Assembly (NCBI GenBank): GCA_039545315.1
Contig: BCIM01000001.1
Coordinates: 668,805 to 732,804 of the forward strand
Direction: 5' to 3'
Length of the DNA: 64,000 bases
From: Kondoa malvinella
Lineage: Eukaryota > Basidiomycota > Agaricostilbomycetes > Agaricostilbales > Kondoaceae
In this document: positions 21,802 to 33,735 of the stretch, one piece after another
Numbering within the stretch: position 1 is the first letter of the stretch
Layout: each line of letters opens with the position of its first letter
Translations under genes and position numbers: made by a program
The notes under the pieces: model-generated
The model's input: the letters and a program-made list of their open reading frames with translations, nothing else
Told to the model about the DNA's origin: nothing
Databases searched by the model: none

Positions 21802-23925
21802 TTATACCAATTGAATTGGCTTCCGACTCCTCAAACGAATGAGGAGCAGCAGAACGAAGGAGAGCCCAAAAAGTCCAGCGCCGACAGCGAAAATTGTTTC
21901 GGTGAATTTGTTCAGCGTAGTCGCGCTACCACAGAATCAGATTGTAACCTGAAGATACATTCGACGACTCACTAAAGCAGACCAAAGCCGACCGGGCCGA
22001 TGATCTGAGTCATGAGAGTCTGCAGCACCGAAAGACCGGCGAAAAGTTTGCCAGCTTCTTTTGGACTCGATAGCGAAAGAGCGAGCGACTGTATTGCTGG
22101 TGCACTGCAAGAAGCATACTTAGCTAAGTAGCCTTGCAGCTCGAAAGGTGGACGCACGCTCCACCACCTAGGGACAAGTCGTCAGTGAGAAGCAATGCAT
22201 GTACAGAACGAGACTTACCCAGCGCTTGGAGGCCCGTCAAAACAAGGAATTGCGTCGAATTCTGATTGAACACGAGACCAACATAGACTAAGAAATCGCA
22301 TGCTATCGATATTCTCGCCAAGAACAGGTCAAAGTCTGGTTTTCGCATCAGCACTGCATCTTGAAGCGGCCAAGCAACTCACGAGAATCATGCAACACTT
22401 TCGATTTGTGAATCTCCTGAGCCAATGTATTCTCATCGCCAATGCCGGTCCCTTCGTCCTCGTTGATTGTTTCATTCGATTCGTCTTTATTGGGCGCAGA
22501 TGGTGGTGGGTTTTTCCGACAAAGACGAATGACCACCGGTAAGATGAAGACCATAAAGACGACTCTTGATCCACCGGCCAGCGTTAAGAGATAGCCCATC
22601 TGTGCAGCGACGAATCTTTACTAACAGTCCAAGGACTGAACCGAGACTCTCGCGCACCTCTAGAGGACCCCAACCGAATCTGTACTGCGAATACAGCATT
22701 TTGGTTGAATAGATGGCCATCATAGACGAATAAATAGCATAAGAAGCAGCGAGAAGCGTCAAACTCCATTCCCTCCGATTCGTCGAAGTGTCTCTGACGA
22801 TGTGCACACCTTCCCTTGCATCATCTGCTTTTCGAGGTAGAAACATTGCCAGAGGTCGAAGGAAAGAGAAGGCTGAAATGATGCGGGATTCGATGAGGTA
22901 GCTTTTCGGTGAAGCGTCTTTCGTTTGTTGTAGGCGTTCTTTGAGCTGTTCTTGGTCTGCAGCGTGTTTCTCCCTTGCTTCGATTTGTCGTTCTTCGCTT
23001 AGACTTTCGGGTAGTGCGAAAAAGGCGAGTAGAGAGAAGGTCATGCCCACGCAGAGTGAGAGGTAGAAGGGCGCTACAACGTTATTGGTGAACTTGATTA
23101 ACAGCCCACCAAGCGTTGGTCCTAGAGATACTTCAGACAGGTCGCTTTTGTCAAACAGTAGCACTGACCCAGCCCAATACCAGCAAACAAGATTCCCGTA
23201 ATGATGGAAAAGGTATGCGCACGAGACCCAGCAGGCGAGCAATCGCTGACGTAGCCATTCATGGCAGCTTGAGCAGTAGCTATCCCGCCAAAGAGCCCAT
23301 CGATCACAGGTCCAACCAAAAGGAAGCGATAAGTGAGGATGTCGGCGTAATTTGTGGTAAGCAGGAAAACGGTATCGCTGATTGTCAGACCGAAGAGACT
23401 GAGAGCGATAATCTTTGTTCGACCTCTTCTATCTGATAGGCCACCGTAGAAGCCAGCTATGTCCGCTCTCAGTCCTGATTGATCGAATGAAATGAAGCAT
23501 ACTCGTAAAAGCAGACAAGATGCCCATAGTCAAGGTCATAGACGTCGACAGAAAGGCGACTCGAGATTGGACACGCGGATCATGCCTGACATAACTTCAG
23601 CTTAACTCTTGCACTGAAAAATCATCCTACCTGCAAGCTTCAGGATCCAAACCATCTGCGATGAGCCAGCTCGGCGTCCAGGGATTCGCAGCTTCCAGTA
23701 TCGGCGTCATCTCCTTGTGATGAGGCAGAGCTCTGCATACTAGCAGCGTGTAGAGCTGGCATTGGAGATCAGCATTCAATCGATCAAAGACTGCTTGCAA
23801 CGCACTTCTAGGCGAGGGGCGAAAGTAGCACCAAGTACAATGGCAATCAAGAACATGCCGGGTGCGAGCAGATATGGCGATGGGCGCTTGTACCATGGCT
23901 TGTCTGTATCATTGGACGTTGCCAT
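21802..23925 (-). CDS. Major facilitator superfamily transporter
   Basis: The start MATSNDTDKPWYKRPSPYLL is followed by LAPGMFLIAIVLGATFAPR (TM1). MFS motif A is seen on the minus strand near 23405-23455 as GGLSDRRGRTKI. Later segments include NGYVSDCSPAGSRAHTFSII, VAPFYLSLCVGMTFSLLAFF, a charged central loop rich in Glu/Lys, WSLTLLAASYAIYSSMMAIY, and a last TM ending VLLLLIRLRSRKPIQLV. The gene has about seven short introns. The pattern resembles fungal TetA/HIAT-type drug:H+ or solute transporters, but the substrate cannot be told from sequence. Confidence 0.85.
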
Positions 23926-24112
23926 TTTATTGGGTAGACAGATGAAACAGGTCTTCAAGATCCTTTTCTGGCAAGACCAGATGTGTTGTTTTGACTTTGA
24001 GAGATCGAGCTGACTATCACGGACAAACGCAGTGGAGAGGGTATCAAAGCAGTCACTGGTTATACATGTACAAACCGAACGGCCGAATAGCAGGCGAGGC
24101 GAGCGTTCTTAG

Positions 24113-26257
24113 TCAACCGCATGACATAGCTATAGATCGCACTGATGAGTAGTCAGCAATCGATCTTTTTCGGCAGCAGTTACATTCTCCATATGCACTG
24201 CAGTATATACATAGCTGTCGTTTTGTTCTGTCCAGCGGATCGTCCGAATTGATCCAATTGCCCCTCTCGCCACGTTTTCCACTTTCATGCTTGACCGAAT
24301 CTGCACAAGTGTTAGATATGTAGTGGGACAGTGAAGAGAGAGCGTACACTGCGAATCTTCTGACGAGCGATGGGCCGTACTCTCTGTAAGAAGGAGGAAC
24401 ACTCAGTCAGCAAAGTAACAAAGCGCATCAATCGCCTCACTGGTAATCCGCCTGTCCAAGTAATCGGCAAGAGCATTGTATACAGACAGGAGAGAGACAT
24501 ACCTTCGAATGACAGTAACCCGAGAACTCAGGTGTGGAAGCCAAAAGACTTCCACCAAACCAAACTGCATACCTCTGCCTCTTGTGCGAGATGACATTGA
24601 CGTCCACACCCTTAGACTGTACACCCAGGGAAGCACGTATCAGACAATGCTGATTTGCGATTTCCCTGCGCACCTTCATTAAATTTCCAGAAGAAGTCTC
24701 GCTTGCCGTAATACGGGTATCGACGATTTGCTTCAAGTCGCGCTGTAACCTCTTGCCAAAGAATTCAAACATAGTAGAACCACCAGAGAGGACAATGTTC
24801 TGTGTATCATGGCAGGTCCACATCAACTGTACGCTGAAAAGAGACTGTCCAATCACACCTTGTACAACCCACGCCTGACATCGATAGGTGAAGTTTGGAT
24901 GACATTGTCGACTACTTCGGGTAGAGGAGTGATAAAGTCGGAAGAGTAGATCTCTGGGTTGAAAAAGACTTCGGGTGCCAGGAATCGTTCATAACCTACG
25001 TCGACTTGATATTTCTGTCAAGGCGAAGACTCCTCAATCAGTCTAACACTGAAAGGGGCCGCTCGACTGACCCTTCCAGTAACACTGTGCAGTCCATCAT
25101 ACTTTTTGAACCACTTGTTTGGCTCTGCATCGTATTTCCCAAACTCCTTCACCATATCACCACAAACATACGCATAATCCTCCTTGATCTTTTCTGCTAC
25201 GCGCAAGTTATCTTCAGGAGGAATAATGGCTGATTCACCTCGGTCTCGAAGGAGTTGTTGTGTGAATAGGGTTAGGTCTCGACCGGCTATGGGAATGTGT
25301 TTGATGCTGGATCCAATGACGTAGCCTTCCGCCTGTGCGATTCGATTATATGCTCAGCTTTCAGCAAGCAAAGCATAAATCCGACGCACCACAGGGATGA
25401 CGTGCGTCACACCGTCACCTGAATCAATTACTGTCCCGGTCAAAGTTCGATCGCCTGCTTTGCCAGAAGTCCATGATGCAGCTAAAGCGAGCACAGCCTG
25501 TACGGCAATGTAGAGACCTTGGATGTTGAAGGATTCAAAGAAGATTTCTGCAGTGTTTTCTCGGTTCTCCGGTGGATTGAGAGGTGGTTCAGTCTATTAA
25601 TGAAATTCAGCGGGTAAAGGTCAACAGCGAGAGAGCAGCTGACCAGTAGGAAATGATGGTCCTCAGGTTCCGCTCGCAAGTACTTGAAGATGGACTGCTC
25701 CCAGAAGCGTTCCATATGATCCCAATTCTCAATCACACCATGTTTGATAGGGTAGTCGACCGCATAAGTCTTTGAGTGTTCTAAAGCTTCATAACCAATG
25801 TGAAAATCAAGGTCTTCAATGCCTCGTTTGGAAGCGAGGTTGCTTGAAGAGGACGAAAGAGAGCCCGGCTTGCTTGGGACTGCTGGTCGACCTGCTGATC
25901 CACCACCGCCTGCTCCTTTTGTTGCAATGGCCGTAGGGAACACGAAGGAAGCTGATCATGCCGCTGTCAACTATTGCATGACACTTCCGGTTCGAGCGAG
26001 AGAGACTCACGGTCACTGTTTCCAGCGAAACTGCGCAAGTGGTATTAGCCTCACGTATACTCTACAGCTACTTGTAGCCATACCCCATCTTTGTGTATCC
26101 AGCTATAACACGACAGAAGGTGAGCCAGGCGGACGAGGCGCGATAGGTCGGGCACTCACTTCCATTATCGATGACTGCGAGCAATTCCAAGCTTCAGCCG
26201 TGTACACAGCTGTTCAAAGGCCGTCAACTACGCACCTAGCGGCACATTGCGTGTCAT
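24113..26257 (-). CDS. ARP3: Actin-related protein 3 (Arp2/3 complex)
   Basis: Exon joins from ATG 26257 give MTRNVPLVIDNGTGYTKMGF, then [18 protein letters not shown], as in ARP3. Further landmarks are [80 protein letters not shown], the ARP3-specific [20 protein letters not shown] and [23 protein letters not shown]3 is one of the two actin-like subunits that template branched actin filaments. A Gly/Ser/Pro-rich insertion (residues about 35-55) follows the ATKG strand. The exact stop is unclear: the frame runs on past the usual end to 24113, or splices to a stop at 24130. Confidence 0.92.
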
Positions 26258-26309
26258 CTTGTTCAGGCGGTCCTTCGTTGCTCCTGTTCAACCTGTCACC
26301 CGATACCAC

Positions 26310-27600
26310 ATGTCTGCCATACCAGATGACGAGCGTAATGCTCTAGAGCTGCTTGCGCATTTCAGAAGTGCCGGCGCAGAAGATTCGCTCTATTCACCAT
26401 CAGAGCAAGGCTCGCAATCTTTTGAAGACGATAGGGAAACGCCTTTTACGTCTGTCGGATCACTAGTGGGAGACCCTGCGATAGACCAGAACAGTACACA
26501 ACAGCAACAGCAAGAAGGATTCTTCCCTCGAGTCTCTCAATTGAGCTACGTGCAACCTTATGTGCAAGCATACAACACGCGCAAATCATCGTCGAAAGTA
26601 GTCCAAGTGCGCTCTAACCTACTTCGGATGCACTCAGAGAATGACCGCTGACTGTTCTGGTTCAGTACGTAGAGTCTTCAGTGCAAGCTTTGTCAAAACC
26701 AGTCTTGAGCAAAGTGGTCAATAACCCGAACGTGCAGTCGTTGGATGGCTTTGCATGCCGACAATTGGATCGATGGTCCCCTGTTGCTTCTACCTCTGCA
26801 CTTCCTCAGTCAGATCACGAGTGCCGGCAAAGAAGAGATGGGCGGCAGCATGATGTGCACGTGAATAGTCAGTGCACTGCCTTCCTCCAACCCACTCTGT
26901 CTGACTATCTCTACAGACACAGAAGACCATTCGAATCAAATAAGCAATCGTTCGCCATGGGAATCCATCCTCATCCAAGCATCCGGGCTCGGTCTAGCCG
27001 TTTCCTCAGAATCAATGAAACGTCTACAATACTGCCTTCAATGGCTCTCATACGGTACCGAGTCCATCAACTATCAAATATCACTCTTACGATCCCTCAT
27101 ATCAAACTTACAAACCAACCCAAGCGATCAAATGCACGCTGAAAGTCTGCTTCGAATAAAGAATGAAATCTTTTCAACCGTTCAGAAAGCTATCGAAGTT
27201 ATATCTACCTATGCTGGAGCAGCATTACCTGTACAAGCAAGAGCGGTAGTGAGGAAAACTGTTTTGGCTTTACCGGAAAAGGTAGCGGCTAGGCAGAATT
27301 TTGAAAGAGGGGAACAAGGGTTACAAGAAGCGGCGGAGAAAGTGTTGGGCTTTGCTTTGGAAGGTGTTGATGTCTTGGGAGGGGTAGCGAGAGTAGTGGG
27401 TGAGAGTATAGAAAAGGCTGATGCGTGCGTTGTCCTCTTAAATTCTGGGGTATTCAGCTGATCGCGGTCTCAGATGGCTCGAACGAATGCGCGCTGTCGG
27501 TTTGGCTAAAGCAAGCGAAGATATACAACAACAACATATGCAGATGGCTGCCATGTCACCAAACATGGAATCATATGAGCCGCCGGTCCAATCGTATTGA
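26310..27600 (+). CDS. OPI1: Opi1-domain transcriptional regulator
   Basis: ATG 26310 starts MSAIPDDERNALELLAHFRS. After a 59-nt intron come KVVNNPNVQSLDGFACRQLD and then, in a further exon, WESILIQASGLGLAVSSESM and KRLQYCLQWLSYGTESINYQ, characteristic of the Opi1 family. The last exon begins WLERMRAVGLAKASEDIQQ and ends at TGA 27598-27600. In yeast, Opi1 represses inositol-responsive phospholipid genes and is held at the ER/nuclear membrane when phosphatidic acid is high. In this lineage the targets are not known. The start lies 52 bp from ARP3's start, so the two genes share a very short promoter. Confidence 0.85.
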
Positions 27601-27896
27601 AAGGTATGTACTATCACTCTTGGTCTTCCTTGTATAGATGACGTAATGTTGTAGCATTCCCTGTATCATGTATCTTGGGTTCAGTTCAGCCTCTCACTTT
27701 CACCCCTGCTGTTCTTTCTCTCCTCTTCAATTTGTCTTTACTTTCTTCATCAAGCCGCTCAAGTGAGGGTAAGCCGGTATTCTCAACCATTGCACAAAGG
27801 CCAGAATGTGTGCTTTTCCGGACCAAAGCAATACCTTCGAATTCCTGTCCTTCTCTATCTCTTGGTTCCAAATATCCATCTAGACATCCATCTGAA

Positions 27897-28597
27897 ATGC
27901 AGCCATCGCTCGCGTTTTGCTGGACCTGCACGCTACTGGTCTCTCTTGTCTGCGTACTACCAACCAAAGCGGGCAGCTTCTCTTTTTACGCTCGCGAGTG
28001 AGTCCTTATCTTCCTCCAAGAACACTTTCTGACGTCTGCGGGCAACTACAGTGGTCTCTCAGCCTGTAACGAAGAGATCTTGGTGCACTACATCGATCAA
28101 GTGCTGGAAAACACGTGCTACAATTTGCCCGCTGCGTCAGAACCGTATGGTAGCTGGAAATTTGTGCCTACTAAGGCACAAGAAGAGACAAAAACGGTAA
28201 GGCTCTTAAGTTCTCCTTGTTGGTCCGTCTGACTTATCCAATTCAGGTTGGCTTTGTTGAGTCGGAGTATGTATGATGATTGCCAATGGACGGGAAAGAG
28301 TTTCGTCGCTGAACCCAACGGTAAGGTGGACACTCCAAACTACAGCTAGGATACTAATTCATGTCCTTAGTCTGCCGAGAAGAAGGCGACAATCACAGCC
28401 CGAGATCGATACGGTTCTATTGGACAGGCGAGCCCAAGCCGCTGTCTCCCACGGCCGACCTCAGCGCAACCGGGCCCGCGACAAAACCTCTACCTGCTAC
28501 ATCTACAACAAGCTCTACCGCGCGCCAGACAAGCACTGTATCAACGACTAAAGCATTACGAACAGAAGTTATGACCATCAGTTCAACGACAAGGTAA
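27897..28597 (+). CDS. Small secreted cysteine-containing protein, copy A (apparent frameshift)
   Basis: MQPSLAFCWTCTLLVSLVCV is a signal peptide. Exons 27897-27997, 28052-28196, 28247-28320 and 28371-28597 have good GT..AG introns (54, 50, 50 nt). The product resembles copy B: FSFYARDGLSACNE, a Cys in ENTCYNLP, a Trp in YGSWK, then DDCQWTG, CREEGDN, a Thr/Ser/Pro-rich tail and an ALRTEVMT end. The four exons sum to 547 nt, not a multiple of three. In exon 3 a tandem GTAT GTAT at about 28268-28275 puts two TGA codons in the incoming frame. Either the copy is a recent pseudogene or splicing differs from my model. No known domain. Confidence 0.55.
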
Positions 28598-29235
28598 CCT
28601 GGACGTCACAGTTTGCGGTCGAAAGTCGCAGACGCTGCCCCAGCTCTCGCTAGGGATGACTTGGTCGAAAAGCAATGTCACGGCCGACCCCACATTCGGT
28701 TGCCTCATCAAGTATCCCTCGACACGACCGACGATGCTCGTCTATGTGCTCAGCATGAACAGGGCTGCCGCCATCGCTATTGCACTGCTGTATGAAGTTT
28801 GTTGCGAATGCCCAGACGAATGTTCCAGCCTTTTCGAGTCAGGCGTGTTCATCTGATTCAGAAGACATCCTCTTGCACTGTCGAGCACAACACTATAACG
28901 AGCCAGAGAAAGGTCCACGTGCGCTATGGTGGTTTACCATCATGTCGTTCTGGCTACGACTTTTTGAAGCTCCCGTCTTGTTCTGGTTCGGACCTATCTC
29001 TGAGACTCGGCTGGCGAACTCTTCTTCTGTCTTGCACTTTTTTGGCTCGTCTGGAGACAGCAAGACGACAACAGAAGGCAAAATGGCAAACTTCCGAAGG
29101 CCTCATCTCGAAAGCCTGACACATTCTCGGATATAAGACAGAAGCAGCGTCTCACTTTGAAACACACAGCTGGTCTCTGAAGCCCTCTAAATTCTACATT
29201 TCTTCTCTTCACCCTCTTCAACCACCCAAGCCAAA
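28598..29235. other. Spacer between the two secreted-protein paralogues
   Basis: No frame in these 640 bp shows domain logic or a signal peptide. The last part, a C/T-rich stretch before 29236, is probably the promoter and 5' UTR of copy B. Confidence 0.4.
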
Positions 29236-29949
29236 ATGAGAGCATCGCAGAACGCGTCTTGGCTCCTCAGCATTCAATTTGCTGCTGTCTACTTTGCAGC
29301 AGCCCAAGCAGCCTCAATCAAGTTCTATTCACACACGTATGTTTGCGACTACAAGCTGTCGTAGCTTTGCTAATCTTGCCGCAGACCTGGAGTCATCTGT
29401 AATTCTGAAGTCGCTTTCGAAATTGCGGACATTCAGCCTGCCACTTGCTATGAGGTCCCTGCAGGAACAGTACCATGGGCCAGCTGGAAGCCAGAAGTCA
29501 GCTCGGCGGAGGCATTAGCGCACTCTCAGGGATTGATCATCCGCAGGTGGGAGGACGAGAAGTGTGAAGGAACAGACGCGAGCATCAACACGCCATATGA
29601 ACGTAAGTTCTCATCTCCCGTAACTAGACTCTGGCTCATTCCAGACGCAGAATGTTCATTTTTGGGCGGATCAGGTGAACATCTTCCCAAGGCTGTTTCG
29701 TTTGACTGGAAAGGCGACGAGCAAACTATACAAGCAGCGGCAGAATCTCCTGTACAAGCTGCCCCTCTTCGAAACCCAGATCCACCTACAATCGAATCAT
29801 CTTCTGTTCAGACGACATCCTCACCCGCTACGACCTCGCAGCCTCCATCTGTACGAACGACTACGAATGATAAAACTGTCTACAAGACTGTAGCTTTGCG
29901 AACGGAATACGTCACGGGTCTACCTGGGAAGAAAAGGATGCGCTTTTGA
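29236..29949 (+). CDS. Small secreted cysteine-containing protein, copy B
   Basis: Three exons (29236 to about 29337; about 29387-29600; about 29644-29949) join in phase through introns of roughly 49 and 43 nt. The N-terminus MRASQNASWLLSIQFAAVYF plus AAAQAA is a signal peptide. The mature part has Cys in GVICNSEV, ATCYEVP, EDEKCEGT and HAECSF, with WASWKPE and DWKGDE between, so two disulfides are possible. A Thr/Ser/Pro-rich, probably O-glycosylated region follows. The ALRTEYVTG near the end matches ALRTEVMT of copy A. No known domain; an extracellular role (wall, host or competitor interaction) is inference. Confidence 0.7.
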
Positions 29950-30803
29950 GTGCACGGGTTGCGTTGTTGGTTGTATACAGGGAAGCTGCGGCTGTTGGGC
30001 ATATGATAGGGCAGTATGAGATTGCAGTGACTAATGAAGGGATACGATGCACAACTTGAATGAACATTGCCAGAATGGGTCTCTTGTCTTGACTCGACAA
30101 CTTCTCAATAAGTTCTGCCCTACTCTACTATCGCTCGAAACCTGCACTAACTCTTAATGGTTGCGTCGTCGTCTTTTTCTTCGCTGTGCAGTTCTCTGGC
30201 TTTTCACTCTGACCGATTCTTGCGGACTTTCACTCACTACGCTCGCCTATCTGTTGTAGCCCTTCTTAATCCTCTCTGCATGCTTCTTCGGACGCCCTGT
30301 CCATACCATACGCCTTGCAGGCGAAGGCACATTCCGTAACACCTTCTGAACGACTCTTCTAGTATCGGAAGCGAATTTCGAGACGTTTCTTCTGGCTCGT
30401 GATGTTGCGAAGCCAAGGATCACGACGTCTGCATCTATCTACGCTCTCTATCTCATTGAAGCTCGGAAGGATCTACCGCGGGTAACAAGCTCCATCTTTA
30501 TGCCTCATTTTCCACTGTCCCCATCAGCTACGAACTTTCGCTAATGATTTGCAAGACCACTTGGCTTGCAGAGTCACATTCACAGAGCACCTTTGGATGC
30601 ACACAGGTGTATGACCAGATACAGCTCACCCTGGCGAATGGCTGAACTAGAGGATGACAGCTGCATGTTGATCTGTATGTGCGCATAGACAATGTATAAC
30701 GAGCGGAGTAGCAGTGCGCGGAGGCCAAGTGCGAGAGTCGGCGAGAGACACTTCCATAGCTGGATACTCCGCGTCGACCAATTAATTGTACTAAACGCAT
30801 AAA
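29950..30803. other. Upstream region of LEU2
   Basis: No supported gene is seen in 850 bp. Short frames on both strands are C/T-rich and lack conserved motifs. This should include the LEU2 promoter; I did not find a convincing Leu3-type CCGG-N4-CCGG element by eye. Confidence 0.4.
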
Positions 30804-32236
30804 ATGGCATCCAAAGAGTACAAAATCGTAGTCCTGCCAGGCGACGGCATTGGTGCGTACCCAGCATACTGCAAGAGGAAAGATTGCTGACTCGACAGCA
30901 TTTCGACAGGACCCGAAGTCGCAGCTGAAGGTGTTCGCGTTCTGGAAACTTTGGCCAAACTATCGCCCTCTCTCAAGTTCTCTGTCGCTTCGCATGACTT
31001 TGGCGGAATAGCTATTGACAATCACAATGACCCTCTGCCAGACTCGACGTTGGCAGCATGCAAATCAGCAGACGCTATCATGCTCGGTGCAGTAGGCGGG
31101 CCTAAATGGGGAACAAACAAGATTAGGCCTGAACAAGGACTGCTTCGCTTGAGGAAAGCGCTCGACCTCTATGCCAACATCCGACCTGCGCTTTTCCCTT
31201 CCGACAGTCTGCTCAAGAAGAGTCCATTGAAAGAAGAATTGGCTCGAGGGACAGAGATCATTGTCGTGCGTGAATTGGTGGGAGGAATCTACTTTGGCGA
31301 ACGGCAAGAGGGAGACCCAAAAGCTACCGAAGGAAATGCAGCTCTAGCGTGGGATAGATCGGATTACAGCGTCAAGGAGATTCAAAGAATCGCAAGAGTT
31401 GCTGCGGGTCTAGCATTGGCGCATGATCCACCTTACCCTGTTACAAGCGTCGACAAGGCGAATGTGCTCGCTACTTCTAGGCTCTGGAGAAGCGTGGTGA
31501 CGGATCTGTATGCGAAAGAGTACCCTCAATTACAGCTCACGCATCAATTGGTCGACTCGGCTGCTATGATCATTTGCTCGAGGCCACAAAAGCTGAATGG
31601 CATTCTCCTTAGTCAGTACAATGATTCGGACTATGAGCGTTTGCTCATTGCTTAGCTTAATTGTTGACAGCTGACAATCTGTTTGGTGACATCCTTTCGG
31701 TGAGCACAAGTTTGCTAATCCGAGAGTCCGCCGCTGATACTTTCATTCTAGGATGAGACTTCTGGTGAGCTCGGCGTTGAGTAATTTTTTCACGCCCAAT
31801 CTTATGACTGTGTCTAGTCATTCCTGGTTCCCTCGGCCTACTACCATCCGCATCTCTGTCAGGCATGCCAGATGGCAAATCAGGTTGCAACGGTATCTAT
31901 GAGCCAATACACGGCAGTGCTCCAGTATGGCTACATGACCTTTATACAACCACGTACTGATCTCTTGGTCAGGACATTGCCGGCCAAGGCATAGCAAACC
32001 CAGTTGGCACCATCCTTTCCGTTGCCATGATGCTTCGCTACTCTTTCGGCCTGGCAGCAGAAGCCGACCTAGTAGAAGCTGCTGTACGCAAGACGCTCGA
32101 CGATAAGGAAGCAGGAGGCTACGGATGCTGGACGGCCGATCTAGGCGGAAGCGCGTCCACGAAAGAAGTTGGCGATAGAGTAGTTCAGGAACTTGAAGCC
32201 CTGCACAGGATGGCTCAGGGCGCTCCTAAAGCATGA
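30804..32236 (+). CDS. LEU2: 3-isopropylmalate dehydrogenase
   Basis: ATG 30804 starts [17 protein letters not shown]; a 60-odd-nt intron then leads to [15 protein letters not shown]. The enzyme landmarks are all present: [13 protein letters not shown], the substrate loop [52 protein letters not shown], the Asp of [41 protein letters not shown] and [12 protein letters not shown]. Five introns of about 46-60 nt split the second half. The enzyme oxidatively decarboxylates 3-isopropylmalate to 2-ketoisocaproate with NAD+ in leucine synthesis, usually in the cytosol of fungi. Length and motif order are normal. Confidence 0.96.
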
Positions 32237-32608
32237 TGTAACAGTTCTCTGACAAAGTAGTCAACCTTGCCTTGACCACGGGGATTTTCGGCATCAGTTC
32301 GCGGCCTTGAAACTTTCTGAGCCAAAAGCTTCCACAACAACGACAACCCTTTCAAGGCGCAAGAGGCTCGCCTCGCCCGCGCCTGTCTCTATCCACCTCT
32401 CTCAAGAGGCTCTACCCCTTGGCAATCGCTCGCGACTGTAGCGGCGATACTTTGCAGCAAATTGCTTCAACCGTGACCAACATGGGAACTCACGAATAAA
32501 CCGCCCAAAACAAGTGTATATACACAGTCGAACCTCTCGCAAGGCCGGCTATCTTTTCCCTGATATATTGGAGCTGCCTGCGACTTTACTACGTATCGCG
32601 CCGACAAC
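32237..32608. other. Intergenic region LEU2 / SIW14-like gene
   Basis: About 370 bp holding the LEU2 3' end and the promoter of the downstream phosphatase. No further gene is supported. Confidence 0.4.
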
Positions 32609-33735
32609 ATGTCAGCTGCCAGCGAAGAAGTCAGCTTCGAACCTTCATCGCCCTCTGGATTCTCGCTATACTCGGCCTGGTCCTCCACCTACGCTTCAAG
32701 CTCTTCTCGAACCTCGTCTGTTTCGACCCACAGCGCAACCCGCAGCCCGAGCAATAGCGAATACTGCTTGTCGAAAGACGATGGGTCGGACCTGATCGGA
32801 GCTTCGCCGCAAACCTTTTCAGCTACGGCATTCGCTACACGCTCAGGTCCAACAGTCAGCCCTTCGACTATCTCATCCTCGCATTCTGCAACGACATACC
32901 CTTCTGCCGGCAACATCCCCGACCTAACACTAGCTCCTTCTGTTCTGCCTTTCACTACACCAGAGAACAGGCCGCATTCTGTTTCACGGGCTCCATCGAC
33001 TTCATCAACAACCTCTGCCGAATTCGACGACGATGAAGAATGCCCGCCCAACTTTGCGCTCGTCGCTCCAGGTCTCTACCGCTCTTCTTTCCCAAAAAGC
33101 AATCATTTCGCATATCTCAAAACATTAGGCCTAAAAAGCGTCTTGTCCGTCTTTGCTTTGAACCAAGTATACGATAATTACTAATTTCGGCCACAATGTT
33201 AGATCTTTCACCCAAGAAGAATACCCGCAGGAGAACAGGGACTTTTTCGCAGAGGAGGGCATTCAATTTCTGCAAATCGCCATGCCAGGAAACAAAAATG
33301 ATGGTGTCAAAGGTGAGTTGACCCGTTCCGACACGAATTCAAGCTGATGTGCTTTTGTGCAGTGCCATCACAATCGATCAGGGACGCGTTGGCTTTTGTG
33401 TTGGATAGTGAAAATTGGCCGTTGCTTATGCATTGCAACAAGGGAAAAGTAAGCTCTTTTTAGCCCCGAATCGCTTACATGCTGACGTATAGTCGCAGCA
33501 TCGCACGGGATGTGTGGTCGGCTGTCTGCGCAAGCTACAAAATTGGGCAATGGAAGATGTGGTTGACGAATACAAGCGGTTCTCTTTCCCAAAATCGCGA
33601 GTGGTCGACCAACATTGCATCGATTCTTTCAATTGTTTGCCGGTATGGGATGCTTTGGTGGCAACGGGAAGGGTACCGAATTGGCTGGAGGAATATCGGA
33701 TACCAGAGTCTACTCCCACAGCTGGAACAATATAG
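32609..33735 (+). CDS. SIW14: SIW14/OCA-family atypical dual-specificity phosphatase
   Basis: A Ser/Thr-rich disordered N-terminus of about 145 residues precedes the catalytic domain: PPNFALVAPGLYRSSFPKSN, YLKTLGLKSVLSFTQEEYPQ, IQFLQIAMPGNKND, then the P-loop HCNKGKHRTGC (CX5R). KLQNWAMEDVVDEYKRFSFP follows. Intron 1 uses GTCCGT within the codon for Leu of KSVL; intron 3 (33449-33498) lies inside the catalytic loop between K and H. Yeast Siw14 hydrolyses inositol pyrophosphates (5-PP-InsP5). The conserved P-loop supports catalysis. The long N-terminal extension is not part of the yeast protein. Confidence 0.9.

Noticed and set aside
28994..29245. 83-codon minus-strand frame between the secreted paralogues
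   Set aside because: No domain or signal peptide, and it overlaps the promoter of copy B.
30528..30867. Minus-strand frames of 90-95 codons upstream of LEU2
   Set aside because: No domain logic; one overlaps the LEU2 start exon in antisense.
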